The notes under the pieces are model-generated. The model was not told the DNA's origin. It did no database searches and was given only the letters and a program-made list of their open reading frames with translations. Shown here one piece after another: positions 56,629 to 64,000 of a DNA stretch of 64,000 bases; the stretch's first letter is position 1, and the number at the start of each line of letters is the position of its first letter. The stretch comes from Janthinobacterium sp. 67 (GTDB taxonomy: Bacteria; Pseudomonadota; Gammaproteobacteria; Burkholderiales; Burkholderiaceae_D): NCBI RefSeq assembly GCF_002797895.1, contig NZ_PGES01000001.1, positions 3,844,001 to 3,908,000 of the forward strand. The letters run 5' to 3'. The translations under genes were made by a program, and so were the position numbers.

Positions 56629-57009
56629 GAATAACTCCTGATGAACTGCAGCGGGAGCCGGTGTCCCGCGCGTTAGTTTAGTGTACTAAACGAGGATTAT
56701 AAGCGACCACGCGGCGCAAAGCACCCGCTTTCTAACGGACGCCAGCTACCGTGCGGCAGCACGTTTTTTTCACAGCAAGAGAAAACAAGAAACTTGAATA
56801 CTGGTATTATATACAGTGTTTAAACGTCTGCACGCATCTGTATCAAACTTTGTCGGGGCACGTTCGCCTGGCGGCGCAATCCGCCCATGGACGCCTCAGG
56901 CATGCAGAGCAAAACCCGGCTATAGTTACAGGTTGACCCGTTGTGGCCTCTCATCCGCACCCTGGCCCGATGCGCCGGCCGCACCACTCACTGAAAGCAA
57001 GGCAATCAC
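56629..57009. other. 381-base divergent ssb/uvrA promoter region
   Basis: No gene. It carries the LexA box and, by position, the promoters of both genes. The stretch around 56760-56820 is A/T-rich relative to the rest. I saw no other clear element. Confidence 0.7.
56799..56818. promoter_or_regulatory. LexA (SOS) box between ssb and uvrA
   Basis: TACTGGTATTATATACAGTG fits the SOS consensus CTGT-N8-ACAG with a single mismatch (CTGG). It lies about 190 bases before uvrA and 170 before ssb. The reverse strand contains a TATAAT inside it, a possible ssb -10 box. In E. coli the ssb-uvrA region is also LexA-controlled. Confidence 0.75.
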
Positions 57010-59859
57010 ATGGAACAGATCCGCATTCGCGGCGCTCGCACGCATAACCTCAAGAATATCAATCTCGATTTGCCGCGCAATAAGCTGATCGTGATTACCG
57101 GCTTGTCCGGCTCCGGCAAGTCGTCGCTGGCCTTCGACACCTTGTACGCGGAAGGCCAGCGCCGCTACGTCGAATCGCTGTCGGCCTACGCGCGCCAGTT
57201 CCTGCAACTGATGGAAAAGCCCGACGTCGACCTGATCGAAGGTTTATCGCCCGCCATCTCCATCGAACAGAAGGCAACGTCGCACAACCCCCGTTCCACA
57301 GTCGGCACCGTGACGGAAATCCACGATTATCTGCGCCTGCTGTATGCGCGCGTGGGCACGCCCTACTGCCCCGACCATCCGGAAAACGCGCTGGCTGCCC
57401 AGTCCGTGTCGCAAATGGTCGACGCCGTGCTGGCCATGCCGGAAGACACCAAGCTGATGATACTGGCGCCCGTCGTCGCCAACCGCAAGGGCGAACACGT
57501 GGACTTGTTCGAGCAGATGCAGGCGCAGGGCTTCGTGCGCTTCCGCGTGCAGAGCGGCACGCATGCGGCCAAAATCTACGAAGTCGATGACCTCCCGAAA
57601 TTAAAAAAGACGGAAAAACACACAATCGACGTCGTCATCGATCGGGTGAAGGTGAACCAGGACATCAAGCAGCGCCTGGCGGAAAGTTTCGAGACGGCTT
57701 TGCGCCTGGCCGATGGCCGCGCCATTGCCTACGAAATGGATACCGCCCAGGAGCATGTGTACTCCAACAAATTCGCCTGCAATGTGTGCGGCTATTCCCT
57801 GCAGGAACTGGAACCGCGTCTGTTCTCGTTCAACAACCCCATGGGCGCCTGCCCGGAATGCGACGGCCTGGGCCACATTGAATTCTTTGACCCGAAACGC
57901 ATCGTCGCGTTCCCCAACCTGTCGCTGGCTTCGGGCGCCGTCAAAGGCTGGGACCGCCGCAACCAGTTTTATTTCCAGATGCTGACGAACCTGGCCGCCT
58001 TCTATGAATTCGACCTGGACATGCCGTTCGAGCAGCTGGACTTGAATTCACAGCAAGCCGTGCTGTACGGTTCCGGCAAGCAAGTGATTCCGTTCAGCTA
58101 TGTGAACGAACGGGGCCGCACCGTCATCAAGGAACACACGTTCGAAGGCGTGGTCAACAATCTGCAGCGCCGCTACCGCGAGACGGACTCGATGGCCGTC
58201 AAGGAAGAATTGGCCAAGTTCATCAATGAAAAATGCTGCCCTTCATGCGATGGCGCGCGCCTGCGCGTGGAAGCGCGCTTCGTCAAGGTCGGCACGGGCA
58301 AGCAGCAGCGCGCCATTTATGAAGTGGCGGAAAAACCGCTGCGCGAAACCCTGGAATTCTTTGAAAAGCTGAAACTGACGGGCGCCAAGAAAGAGATCGC
58401 CGACAGGGTTGTGAAAGAAATCATTTCGCGCCTGAAATTCCTCAACAACGTGGGCCTCGACTACCTATCGCTGGACCGCAGCGCCGACACGCTCTCCGGC
58501 GGCGAAGCACAGCGCATCCGCCTCGCATCGCAAATCGGCTCCGGTTTGACGGGCGTCATGTACGTGCTCGATGAACCGTCGATCGGCTTGCACCAGCGCG
58601 ATAATGACCGCCTGATCGAAACCTTGAAACACTTGCGCGACATCGGTAACAGCGTGCTGGTGGTCGAGCATGACGAAGACGCCATCCGCACGGCCGACTA
58701 CATCGTCGACATGGGCATCGGCGCGGGCGTGCACGGCGGCGAGATCATCGCCGAAGGCACCCTGCCCGACATTTTAAAAAACAAGAAATCGCTGACGGCG
58801 CAGTACCTGAACGGCAAGCTGAAAATCGCCGTGCCGGCCAAGCGCCACGCCAGCAATCCGGAAAAGCAGCTGGTCATTACTGGCGCGACGGGCAACAACT
58901 TGAAAAAAGTGTCGCTGAGCTTGCCGGTGGGCTTGATGACGTGCGTGACGGGCGTGTCCGGCTCGGGCAAGTCGTCGCTCGTCAACGATACCTTGTACCC
59001 TGCCCTGTCGCGCCATCTGTATGGTTCGCAGACGGAACCGGCGCCGCACGACTCGATCAGCGGCCTGGAGCACTTCGACAAGGTCATTTCCGTCGACCAG
59101 GCGCCGATCGGCCGCACGCCGCGCTCGAATCCCGCGACCTACACGGGCTTGTTCACGCCGATCCGCGATTTGTTCTCCACCGTGCCGACGGCCAAGGAAC
59201 GCGGCTACAGCGCGGGCCGCTTCTCGTTCAACGTGAAGGGCGGACGCTGCGAAGCGTGCCAGGGCGATGGCGTGATCAAGGTCGAGATGCACTTCTTGCC
59301 CGACGTCTATGTGCCGTGCGACGTGTGCCACGGCAAGCGCTACAACCGCGAAACCCTGGAAGTGCAATACAAGGGCAAGAACATCACGGAAGTGCTGGGC
59401 ATGACGGTGGAAGAGGCACATGAATTCTTCAAGCCCGTGCCCTTGATCGCGCGCAAGCTGCAAACCCTGCTCGACGTGGGCCTCGGCTACATCAAGCTGG
59501 GGCAAAGCGCCACGACCTTGTCCGGCGGCGAGGCGCAGCGCGTGAAATTGTCGCTGGAATTGTCCAAGCGCGACACGGGCCGCACCCTGTACATCCTCGA
59601 TGAACCGACGACGGGCTTGCATTTCCACGACATCGATTTGTTATTAAAAGTCATCCACCGCCTGCGCGACCAGGGCAACACCCTCGTCATCATCGAGCAC
59701 AACCTGGACGTCATCAAGACGGCCGACTGGATCGTCGACCTGGGTCCGGAAGGTGGCGCCGGCGGCGGCCAGATCATCGCCACGGGCACGCCGGAAGACG
59801 TGTCACTGAACCCGGCCAGCGTGACGGGTAAATACCTGGGGCCGCTGCTCAAGCAATAA
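57010..59859 (+). CDS. uvrA: Excinuclease ABC subunit A
   Basis: A 949-residue damage-recognition ATPase of nucleotide excision repair. It has two ABC modules: Walker [11 protein letters not shown] (31-40) with signature [16 protein letters not shown], and a second [17 protein letters not shown] with [15 protein letters not shown]. Zinc modules are [21 protein letters not shown] and [19 protein letters not shown] with [14 protein letters not shown]. It is preceded by a LexA box, so it should be SOS-induced. A strong terminator follows. Confidence 0.98.
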   Translation: MEQIRIRGARTHNLKNINLDLPRNKLIVITGLSGSGKSSLAFDTLYAEGQRRYVESLSAYARQFLQLMEKPDVDLIEGLSPAISIEQKATSHNPRSTVGTVTEIHDYLRLLYARVGTPYCPDHPENALAAQSVSQMVDAVLAMPEDTKLMILAPVVANRKGEHVDLFEQMQAQGFVRFRVQSGTHAAKIYEVDDLPKLKKTEKHTIDVVIDRVKVNQDIKQRLAESFETALRLADGRAIAYEMDTAQEHVYSNKFACNVCGYSLQELEPRLFSFNNPMGACPECDGLGHIEFFDPKRIVAFPNLSLASGAVKGWDRRNQFYFQMLTNLAAFYEFDLDMPFEQLDLNSQQAVLYGSGKQVIPFSYVNERGRTVIKEHTFEGVVNNLQRRYRETDSMAVKEELAKFINEKCCPSCDGARLRVEARFVKVGTGKQQRAIYEVAEKPLRETLEFFEKLKLTGAKKEIADRVVKEIISRLKFLNNVGLDYLSLDRSADTLSGGEAQRIRLASQIGSGLTGVMYVLDEPSIGLHQRDNDRLIETLKHLRDIGNSVLVVEHDEDAIRTADYIVDMGIGAGVHGGEIIAEGTLPDILKNKKSLTAQYLNGKLKIAVPAKRHASNPEKQLVITGATGNNLKKVSLSLPVGLMTCVTGVSGSGKSSLVNDTLYPALSRHLYGSQTEPAPHDSISGLEHFDKVISVDQAPIGRTPRSNPATYTGLFTPIRDLFSTVPTAKERGYSAGRFSFNVKGGRCEACQGDGVIKVEMHFLPDVYVPCDVCHGKRYNRETLEVQYKGKNITEVLGMTVEEAHEFFKPVPLIARKLQTLLDVGLGYIKLGQSATTLSGGEAQRVKLSLELSKRDTGRTLYILDEPTTGLHFHDIDLLLKVIHRLRDQGNTLVIIEHNLDVIKTADWIVDLGPEGGAGGGQIIATGTPEDVSLNPASVTGKYLGPLLKQ

Positions 59860-59874
59860 GGACGGCAGCGCAAT

Positions 59875-59913
59875 AAAAAACGGCGCGGATTGCTCATGCA
59901 ATCCGCGCCGTTT
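59875..59913. terminator. Strong hairpin terminator after uvrA
   Basis: CGGCGCGGATTGC (59881-59893) and GCAATCCGCGCCG (59898-59910), loop TCAT, extended by AAA/TTT, with A-run on the left and T-rich sequence on the right. It could also act for transcripts coming from pckG. Confidence 0.88.
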
Positions 59914-59924
59914 CTCTTTTGATA

Positions 59925-59980
59925 GCACCCCAGTCATTGCCGGCGTGTCATTTATCGCACGCCAGTCTTTGCCGGCGCGT
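59925..59980. repeat. Two direct copies of a 24-base unit, period 32
   Basis: GCACCCCAGTCATTGCCGGCGTGT-type unit at 59925-59948 recurs with three changes at 59957-59980; both contain CCAGTC-TTGCCGGCG. They lie just after the uvrA terminator in non-coding DNA. The function is unknown. Confidence 0.65.
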
Positions 59981-60003
59981 TTCTCCCCCACTACAACTCT
60001 CAA

Positions 60004-60033
60004 CACCTGACAAGCTACTGCGCTAGTCAGGTG
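60004..60033. repeat. Short CACCTGAC inverted repeat
   Basis: CACCTGAC (60004-60011) and GTCAGGTG (60026-60033) with a 14-base spacer containing CTACTGCG. Its ends equal those of the element at 40994-41110. It may also form the terminal hairpin of the pckG transcript. Confidence 0.6.
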
Positions 60034-60052
60034 CCGCTTTACGCTAACTTAG

Positions 60053-61924
60053 TTACGCACTCAGCCGCTTTTCCAGCGCAGCCTTGTTATCTGCCAATTC
60101 TTGCGGCAGATGATACGCGAGTTTTTCAAACAACTGCGTATGCAATTTCAATTCTTCCACCCACGCGGCCTTGTCGATCGAGGTGATGGTGTCGAACTGT
60201 TGCTGCGTGAATGGCAAGCCATCCCAGTTCAGGTCGCCATACTGCGGCGTCGTGCCGAACAGGTTTTCCACGCCGCCCGCCTTGCCTTCTATGCGGTCCA
60301 GCATCCATTTCAGCACGCGCATATTGTCGCCAAAGCCAGGCCAGACGAACTTGCCCGCCTCGTCCGTACGGAACCAGTTGACGCAATAGATCTTCGGCAG
60401 GGCAGCCGGGTTGACCTTGCCCACCTTGACGCCCATGTCCAGCCAATGCTGGAAGTAATCGCTCATGTTATAGCCGATAAACGGCAACATGGCAAATGGA
60501 TCGCGGCGCACGACGCCCATCTGGCCCACGGCCGCAGCCGTCGTTTCCGAGCCCATGGTGGCGGCCATGTACACACCTTCGACCCAGTTGCGCGCTTCCG
60601 TGACCAATGGCACGGTGGTCGAGCGGCGGCCGCCGAAGATGAAGGCCGAGATCGGCACGCCGGCCGGATCGTCCCAGGCCGAGTCGATCACGGGGTTTTG
60701 CGTTGCCGCAACAGTAAAGCGCGCGTTCGGGTGCGCGGCCTTGGTACCGGACGCCGGCGTCCAGTCCTTGCCTTGCCAGTCGATCAGGTGGCTAGGTGCT
60801 TCCTTGGTCAAGCCTTCCCACCACACGTCGCCGTCGTCCGTCAGCGCCACGTTGGTGAAAATCGTGTTGTCGCGCATGGACGCCATGCAGTTGTAATTGG
60901 TTTTTTCGTTCGTGCCCGGCGCCACGCCGAAGTAGCCCGCTTCCGGGTTGATCGCATACAGGCGGCCATCGGCGCCAGGCTTGATCCAGGCGATATCGTC
61001 GCCGATGGTGGTCACTTTCCAGCCATTAAAACTTGCCGGCGGGATCAGCATGGCGAAGTTGGTCTTGCCGCAAGCCGATGGGAACGCTGCCGCGACATAA
61101 TGCTTCTTGCCTTCCGGCGATTCCACGCCGAGGATCAGCATGTGTTCGGCCAGCCAGCCCGGATTGTTGTCGGCAGCTTGCGCCTCCTGGTAGCCCATGT
61201 TCGAGGCGATGCGCAGGGCGAAGCACTTCTTGCCCAGCAAGGCGTTGCCGCCGTAGCCCGAACCGAAAGACCAGATTTCGCGTGTTTCCGGGAAATGCAC
61301 GATGTACTTGGTGCTGTTGCACGGCCATTTCACGTCGGCCTGGCCGGCGGCCAGCGGGGCGCCCACGCTGTGCACGCACGGCACGAACTCGCCATCGGTA
61401 CCGAGCACGTCGTACACGGCACGGCCCATGCGGGTCATGATCTTCATGTTGACGGCGACATACGGCGAATCGGACAGTTCCACGCCGATGTGCGCGATTG
61501 GCGAACCCAGCGGGCCCATCGAGAATGGCACGACGTACATGGTGCGGCCACGCATGCAGCCATCGAACAGGCCGTTCAGGGTGTGACGCATTTCGCCAGG
61601 TTCGGTCCAGTTATTCGTCGGGCCGGCCGCTTCTTTCGTTGCCGAGCAGATATATGTGCGGTCTTCGACGCGGGCCACGTCGCTCGGGTCCGAGCAGGCC
61701 AGGTAGGAATTCGGGCGCTTTTCCGCATTCAGTTTTTTCATGGTGCCGCTGGCAACCATTTCAGCGCACAGGCGCTCGTACTCTTCTTGCGAGCCATCGC
61801 ACCAGTAGATGCGGTCCGGCTTGGTCAGCGCGGCAATGTCGGCCACCCAGTTGATCAGTTTCTGTTGTTTAATATAAGCTGGGACGTTGAGTGCGGCGAC
61901 GCCACCCATGACGGGCTGATTCAT
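60053..61924 (-). CDS. pckG: Phosphoenolpyruvate carboxykinase (GTP)
   Basis: A 623-residue gluconeogenic enzyme converting oxaloacetate and GTP to phosphoenolpyruvate. Landmarks are the kinase P-loop [14 protein letters not shown] with the reactive Cys, the substrate region [20 protein letters not shown], the GDDIAWIK stretch and the [14 protein letters not shown] motif. This is the GTP (not ATP) type. The start is the Met at 61924, with GGAGGT nearby; the frame is open 12 codons earlier. Confidence 0.97.
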   Translation of the reverse strand: MNQPVMGGVAALNVPAYIKQQKLINWVADIAALTKPDRIYWCDGSQEEYERLCAEMVASGTMKKLNAEKRPNSYLACSDPSDVARVEDRTYICSATKEAAGPTNNWTEPGEMRHTLNGLFDGCMRGRTMYVVPFSMGPLGSPIAHIGVELSDSPYVAVNMKIMTRMGRAVYDVLGTDGEFVPCVHSVGAPLAAGQADVKWPCNSTKYIVHFPETREIWSFGSGYGGNALLGKKCFALRIASNMGYQEAQAADNNPGWLAEHMLILGVESPEGKKHYVAAAFPSACGKTNFAMLIPPASFNGWKVTTIGDDIAWIKPGADGRLYAINPEAGYFGVAPGTNEKTNYNCMASMRDNTIFTNVALTDDGDVWWEGLTKEAPSHLIDWQGKDWTPASGTKAAHPNARFTVAATQNPVIDSAWDDPAGVPISAFIFGGRRSTTVPLVTEARNWVEGVYMAATMGSETTAAAVGQMGVVRRDPFAMLPFIGYNMSDYFQHWLDMGVKVGKVNPAALPKIYCVNWFRTDEAGKFVWPGFGDNMRVLKWMLDRIEGKAGGVENLFGTTPQYGDLNWDGLPFTQQQFDTITSIDKAAWVEELKLHTQLFEKLAYHLPQELADNKAALEKRLSA

Positions 61925-62251
61925 ATTACCTCCAATACCAATAAAAGAAATTCTGGTCATTCCGCAAGACAGGCAGCATCGTTGAGAGGTGGCTGCGGCT
62001 CACTGCGGGCGGCGTGCTCACGCGGGCAGGGCTCTGGTGTCGTTTACCTGGATCATGCACCCAGGCTGCGGGAACAGTTTGCGCTATCACTATAATCAGG
62101 AAGCTTCAAAAGTGCCGGCGATTGTACACCCGCCAAACGGCTATTCTCGCAAAAATGTAGGAGAATAGCCTGACTAATGTAGTAGGCTATTCAGCATTTC
62201 CCGTATCCTGTTATTTCCCTACCAAATCCTTACTAAAATCGGCCATCCACC
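61925..62251. promoter_or_regulatory. 327-base pckG/dehydrogenase control region
   Basis: No gene. GGCTATTCTC (62139-62148) and GAGAATAGCC (62161-62170) form a perfect ten-base inverted repeat with a 12-base spacer, and a third copy of GGCTATTC follows at 62185-62192. AATGTAG occurs twice (62154-62160, 62177-62183). These look like regulator half-sites for the divergent genes. TATAAT at 62091-62096 is a candidate -10 on the plus strand. Confidence 0.6.
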
Positions 62252-63265
62252 ATGAAAATTGCCATACTCGATGATTACCAGGATGCCGTGCGCGGCCTCG
62301 ATTGTTTCCAGTTGCTCGATGGCCACGAGGTCAAAGTGTTCAGCAATACAACACGAGGCCTGGGCCAGCTGGCGATCCGCCTGGCGCCGTTCGACGCGCT
62401 GGTGCTGATCCGCGAACGCAGCAGTTTCAACCGGGCATTGCTGTCGAAACTGCCGAACCTGAAACTGATTTCGCAAACGGGCAAGGTCAGCGGGCACATC
62501 GACGTGGCTGCCGCCACCGAGCTGGGCATCGCCATCGCGGAAGGCATCGGTTCGCCCACGGCGCCGGCCGAACTGACGTGGGCGCTGATCATGGCAGCGC
62601 AGCGCAAGATCGTGCCGTACGCGCAACATTTACAGGAAGGGCTGTGGCAGACGTCGTCGCTGGAGCCACAGCGCAATACGCTGGGCACCGTATTGAAAGG
62701 GCGCACCCTGGCGATCTGGGGCTATGGCAAGATCGGTCAATTGATCGCCGGCTATGGCCGCGCCTTCGGCATGACCATCCTCGTGTGGGGCAGCGAAGCG
62801 AGCCGCGCGGCGGCCGTGGCGGCCGGCGATACGGCGGCGGCATCGCGTGCAGCCTTCTTCGAGCAGGCCGACGTGCTGAGCTTGCACTTGCGCCTGTCCG
62901 ACAAGACGCGCGGCCTGGTAACGGCAGAGGACCTGGCGCGCATGAAGCCGACGTCCCTGTTCGTCAACACCAGCCGCGCCGAGCTGGTCGCCGAGGGCGC
63001 GCTGGAAGCGGCGTTGCCGCTGGGACGCCCGGGCGCCGCGGCGCTGGACGTGTTTGCGGATGAACCCTTGCCGCCAGGTTCGCCGCTCTTGCAGCTGCCG
63101 AACGTGCTGGCCACGCCGCACCTGGGCTACGTCGAGCGTGACAGCTATGAACTGTATTTCCGCTACGCCTTGCAAAACATCGTCGATTTTGAACGTGGCC
63201 AATGCACGCGCCTGCTCAACCCCGAGGTGTTGACGCATGCGCGGCAAAGCCCTCAGGAGCGCTGA
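62252..63265 (+). CDS. D-2-hydroxyacid dehydrogenase family protein
   Basis: A 337-residue NAD(P)-dependent oxidoreductase. The Rossmann motif is AIWGYGKIGQLIAGYGRAFG (G-x-G-x2-G). Catalytic residues of the family are visible: Arg in FVNTSRAELV, Glu in DVFADEPLP and His in ATPHLGYVERDSYE. The closest named relatives are glyoxylate/3-phosphoglycerate-type dehydrogenases, but the substrate cannot be fixed. Divergent from pckG. The 3' end overlaps the next minus-strand gene by 13 bases. Confidence 0.92.
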   Translation: MKIAILDDYQDAVRGLDCFQLLDGHEVKVFSNTTRGLGQLAIRLAPFDALVLIRERSSFNRALLSKLPNLKLISQTGKVSGHIDVAAATELGIAIAEGIGSPTAPAELTWALIMAAQRKIVPYAQHLQEGLWQTSSLEPQRNTLGTVLKGRTLAIWGYGKIGQLIAGYGRAFGMTILVWGSEASRAAAVAAGDTAAASRAAFFEQADVLSLHLRLSDKTRGLVTAEDLARMKPTSLFVNTSRAELVAEGALEAALPLGRPGAAALDVFADEPLPPGSPLLQLPNVLATPHLGYVERDSYELYFRYALQNIVDFERGQCTRLLNPEVLTHARQSPQER

Positions 63266-64000
63266 AATCCCTTGATGAGATCGGGCTCGCCCGTGATGCG
63301 GATGGCGGGCGCCGGCAGCGCGTGCCGGCCGCGCCACAGGCCGGCCCAGCCGGGCGGCCAGGCGATATCCGGCCCGCTGTACGGCGCCACGCCGGCGCGC
63401 ACGGCCACCACCGGCACGGGCGGCATGTCTTGCAAGGGTTCGCCTGCGGTGCGCTGCATGTCCAGGCTGTACATGTAGTGGGGTAATAAAGCGTCGCAGA
63501 CGCGGCCAAACCACTCCGTGTGGTCGTCGTCGCGTCCCAGCGCCTGCGCCAGCCCCTGCGGGTCGAACCGGGCCAGCGCATCGATCAACTCGCCGGTGGA
63601 GGCGCCGGGCGTATCGCCCCAGCCCATCACGGGGTTGACGTTGTAATCGGCGCCCGAGCCATACCAGCCTTCGCGCCAGGGCCGCTGCATCCAGTCGCGC
63701 GGCCCTGTAAACAAATGCCAGCGCCAGTGCAGGCCGGAAGGCTTGGGCCAGGAATACAGATACAGCTTTTGATAGCCGGCCTGGTGCAGCTCGCGCACCA
63801 TGGCCATCAGGCGCGCGTGCGGCATGCGGTCCGGCGGCGCGCGGCGAAACAGGATTGCTTCGCCATCGGCGAACTGCACGTCGTCCGTCGACAGGTTCAA
63901 ATCCAGGGTCCGCGCCTCGCTGCCGAATCGGGCGGCGATCCAGCCCGTCAGCAAATTGACGGACGTGATCACCCCGTAGCCGCGGTGGCGGTGAAAAATG
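63253..64000 (-). CDS. Protein of unknown function (5' end cut by window)
   Basis: The minus-strand frame is open to the window edge, so the N-terminus lies outside; a GTG at 63972 is only an internal candidate. The visible part is about 249 residues, soluble, rich in Trp, Pro and Tyr, with segments LHWRWHLFTGPRDWMQRPWR and PPGWAGLWRGRHALPAP. No domain can be named. It overlaps the dehydrogenase gene by 13 bases at its 3' end. Confidence 0.75.
   Translation of the reverse strand, partial: IFHRHRGYGVITSVNLLTGWIAARFGSEARTLDLNLSTDDVQFADGEAILFRRAPPDRMPHARLMAMVRELHQAGYQKLYLYSWPKPSGLHWRWHLFTGPRDWMQRPWREGWYGSGADYNVNPVMGWGDTPGASTGELIDALARFDPQGLAQALGRDDDHTEWFGRVCDALLPHYMYSLDMQRTAGEPLQDMPPVPVVAVRAGVAPYSGPDIAWPPGWAGLWRGRHALPAPAIRITGEPDLIKGFQRS

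Noticed and set aside
56760..56820. Possible small RNA gene in the ssb/uvrA gap
   Set aside because: No terminator hairpin follows; the A/T-rich patch is better explained by promoters and the LexA box.

Overview
This window is ordinary chromosome of a high-GC betaproteobacterium. The best guess is Oxalobacteraceae (Janthinobacterium, Duganella or Massilia type), judged from protein sequences, the rpmH/dnaA/dnaN/gyrB order and the abundance of chemoreceptors. It contains the replication-origin region. I saw no insertion sequence, prophage, CRISPR array, rRNA or tRNA gene. Almost all the DNA is coding. Long antisense ORFs mirror many genes because of GC-rich codon bias, and they are left out.

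Layout. 1-4.1 kb: an aldo/keto reductase cut by the window edge, pssA, a CAP-domain lipoprotein, a stand-alone Hpt protein and two small minus-strand proteins. 4.1-8.1 kb (minus): rpmH-rnpA-yidD-yidC-mnmE, the ribosome, RNase P and membrane-insertion cluster that lies beside oriC. 8.1-8.6 kb: oriC candidate with DnaA boxes. 8.6-13.9 kb (plus): dnaA, dnaN, gyrB. 14-30 kb: a MarR-GNAT fusion, a diguanylate cyclase, a secreted unknown, an AI-2E family exporter, two chemoreceptors with a C-terminal EWEEF tether, a MORN-repeat secreted protein, two divergent regulator/transporter units (EamA/AraC and serine hydrolase-MFS/LysR), MarC and DinB proteins. 30-33.6 kb: a very large superfamily 1 helicase. 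33.7-36.9 kb: a CusRS/HprRS-like two-component system facing an HbpS/GlcG-like protein and a periplasmic hydroxyisourate hydrolase across a CusR/HprR-type operator. 36.9-44.1 kb: a YfcG-type GST, a lipoprotein, a Cache chemoreceptor, a small EamA protein, two unknowns, an AraC regulator, folE and nudC. 44.2-46.7 kb: a Fur-box-preceded TonB siderophore receptor. 47-52.9 kb: a dicarboxylate/amino-acid symporter, a porin, and a DctB/DctD-type sensor and sigma54 activator. 52.9-64 kb: metallophosphoesterase, outer-membrane barrel, GNAT, DUF1203, ssb and uvrA diverging around a LexA box, pckG, a D-2-hydroxyacid dehydrogenase, and an unknown gene running off the end.

How genes work together. The origin cluster supplies replication initiation, clamp, gyrase, RNase P and the YidC/YidD insertion route. 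The 47-53 kb block looks like one uptake module with outer-membrane pore, inner-membrane carrier, sensor and activator. The 33.7-36.9 kb block looks like a periplasmic redox or metal stress module, and it is the most interesting part of the window: a secreted HbpS-like protein sits beside a sensor kinase that has no cysteine in its periplasmic part. Repeated palindromic elements occur in at least two families (two copies each) in intergenic DNA, and one copy supplies the stop codon of the sensor kinase gene.
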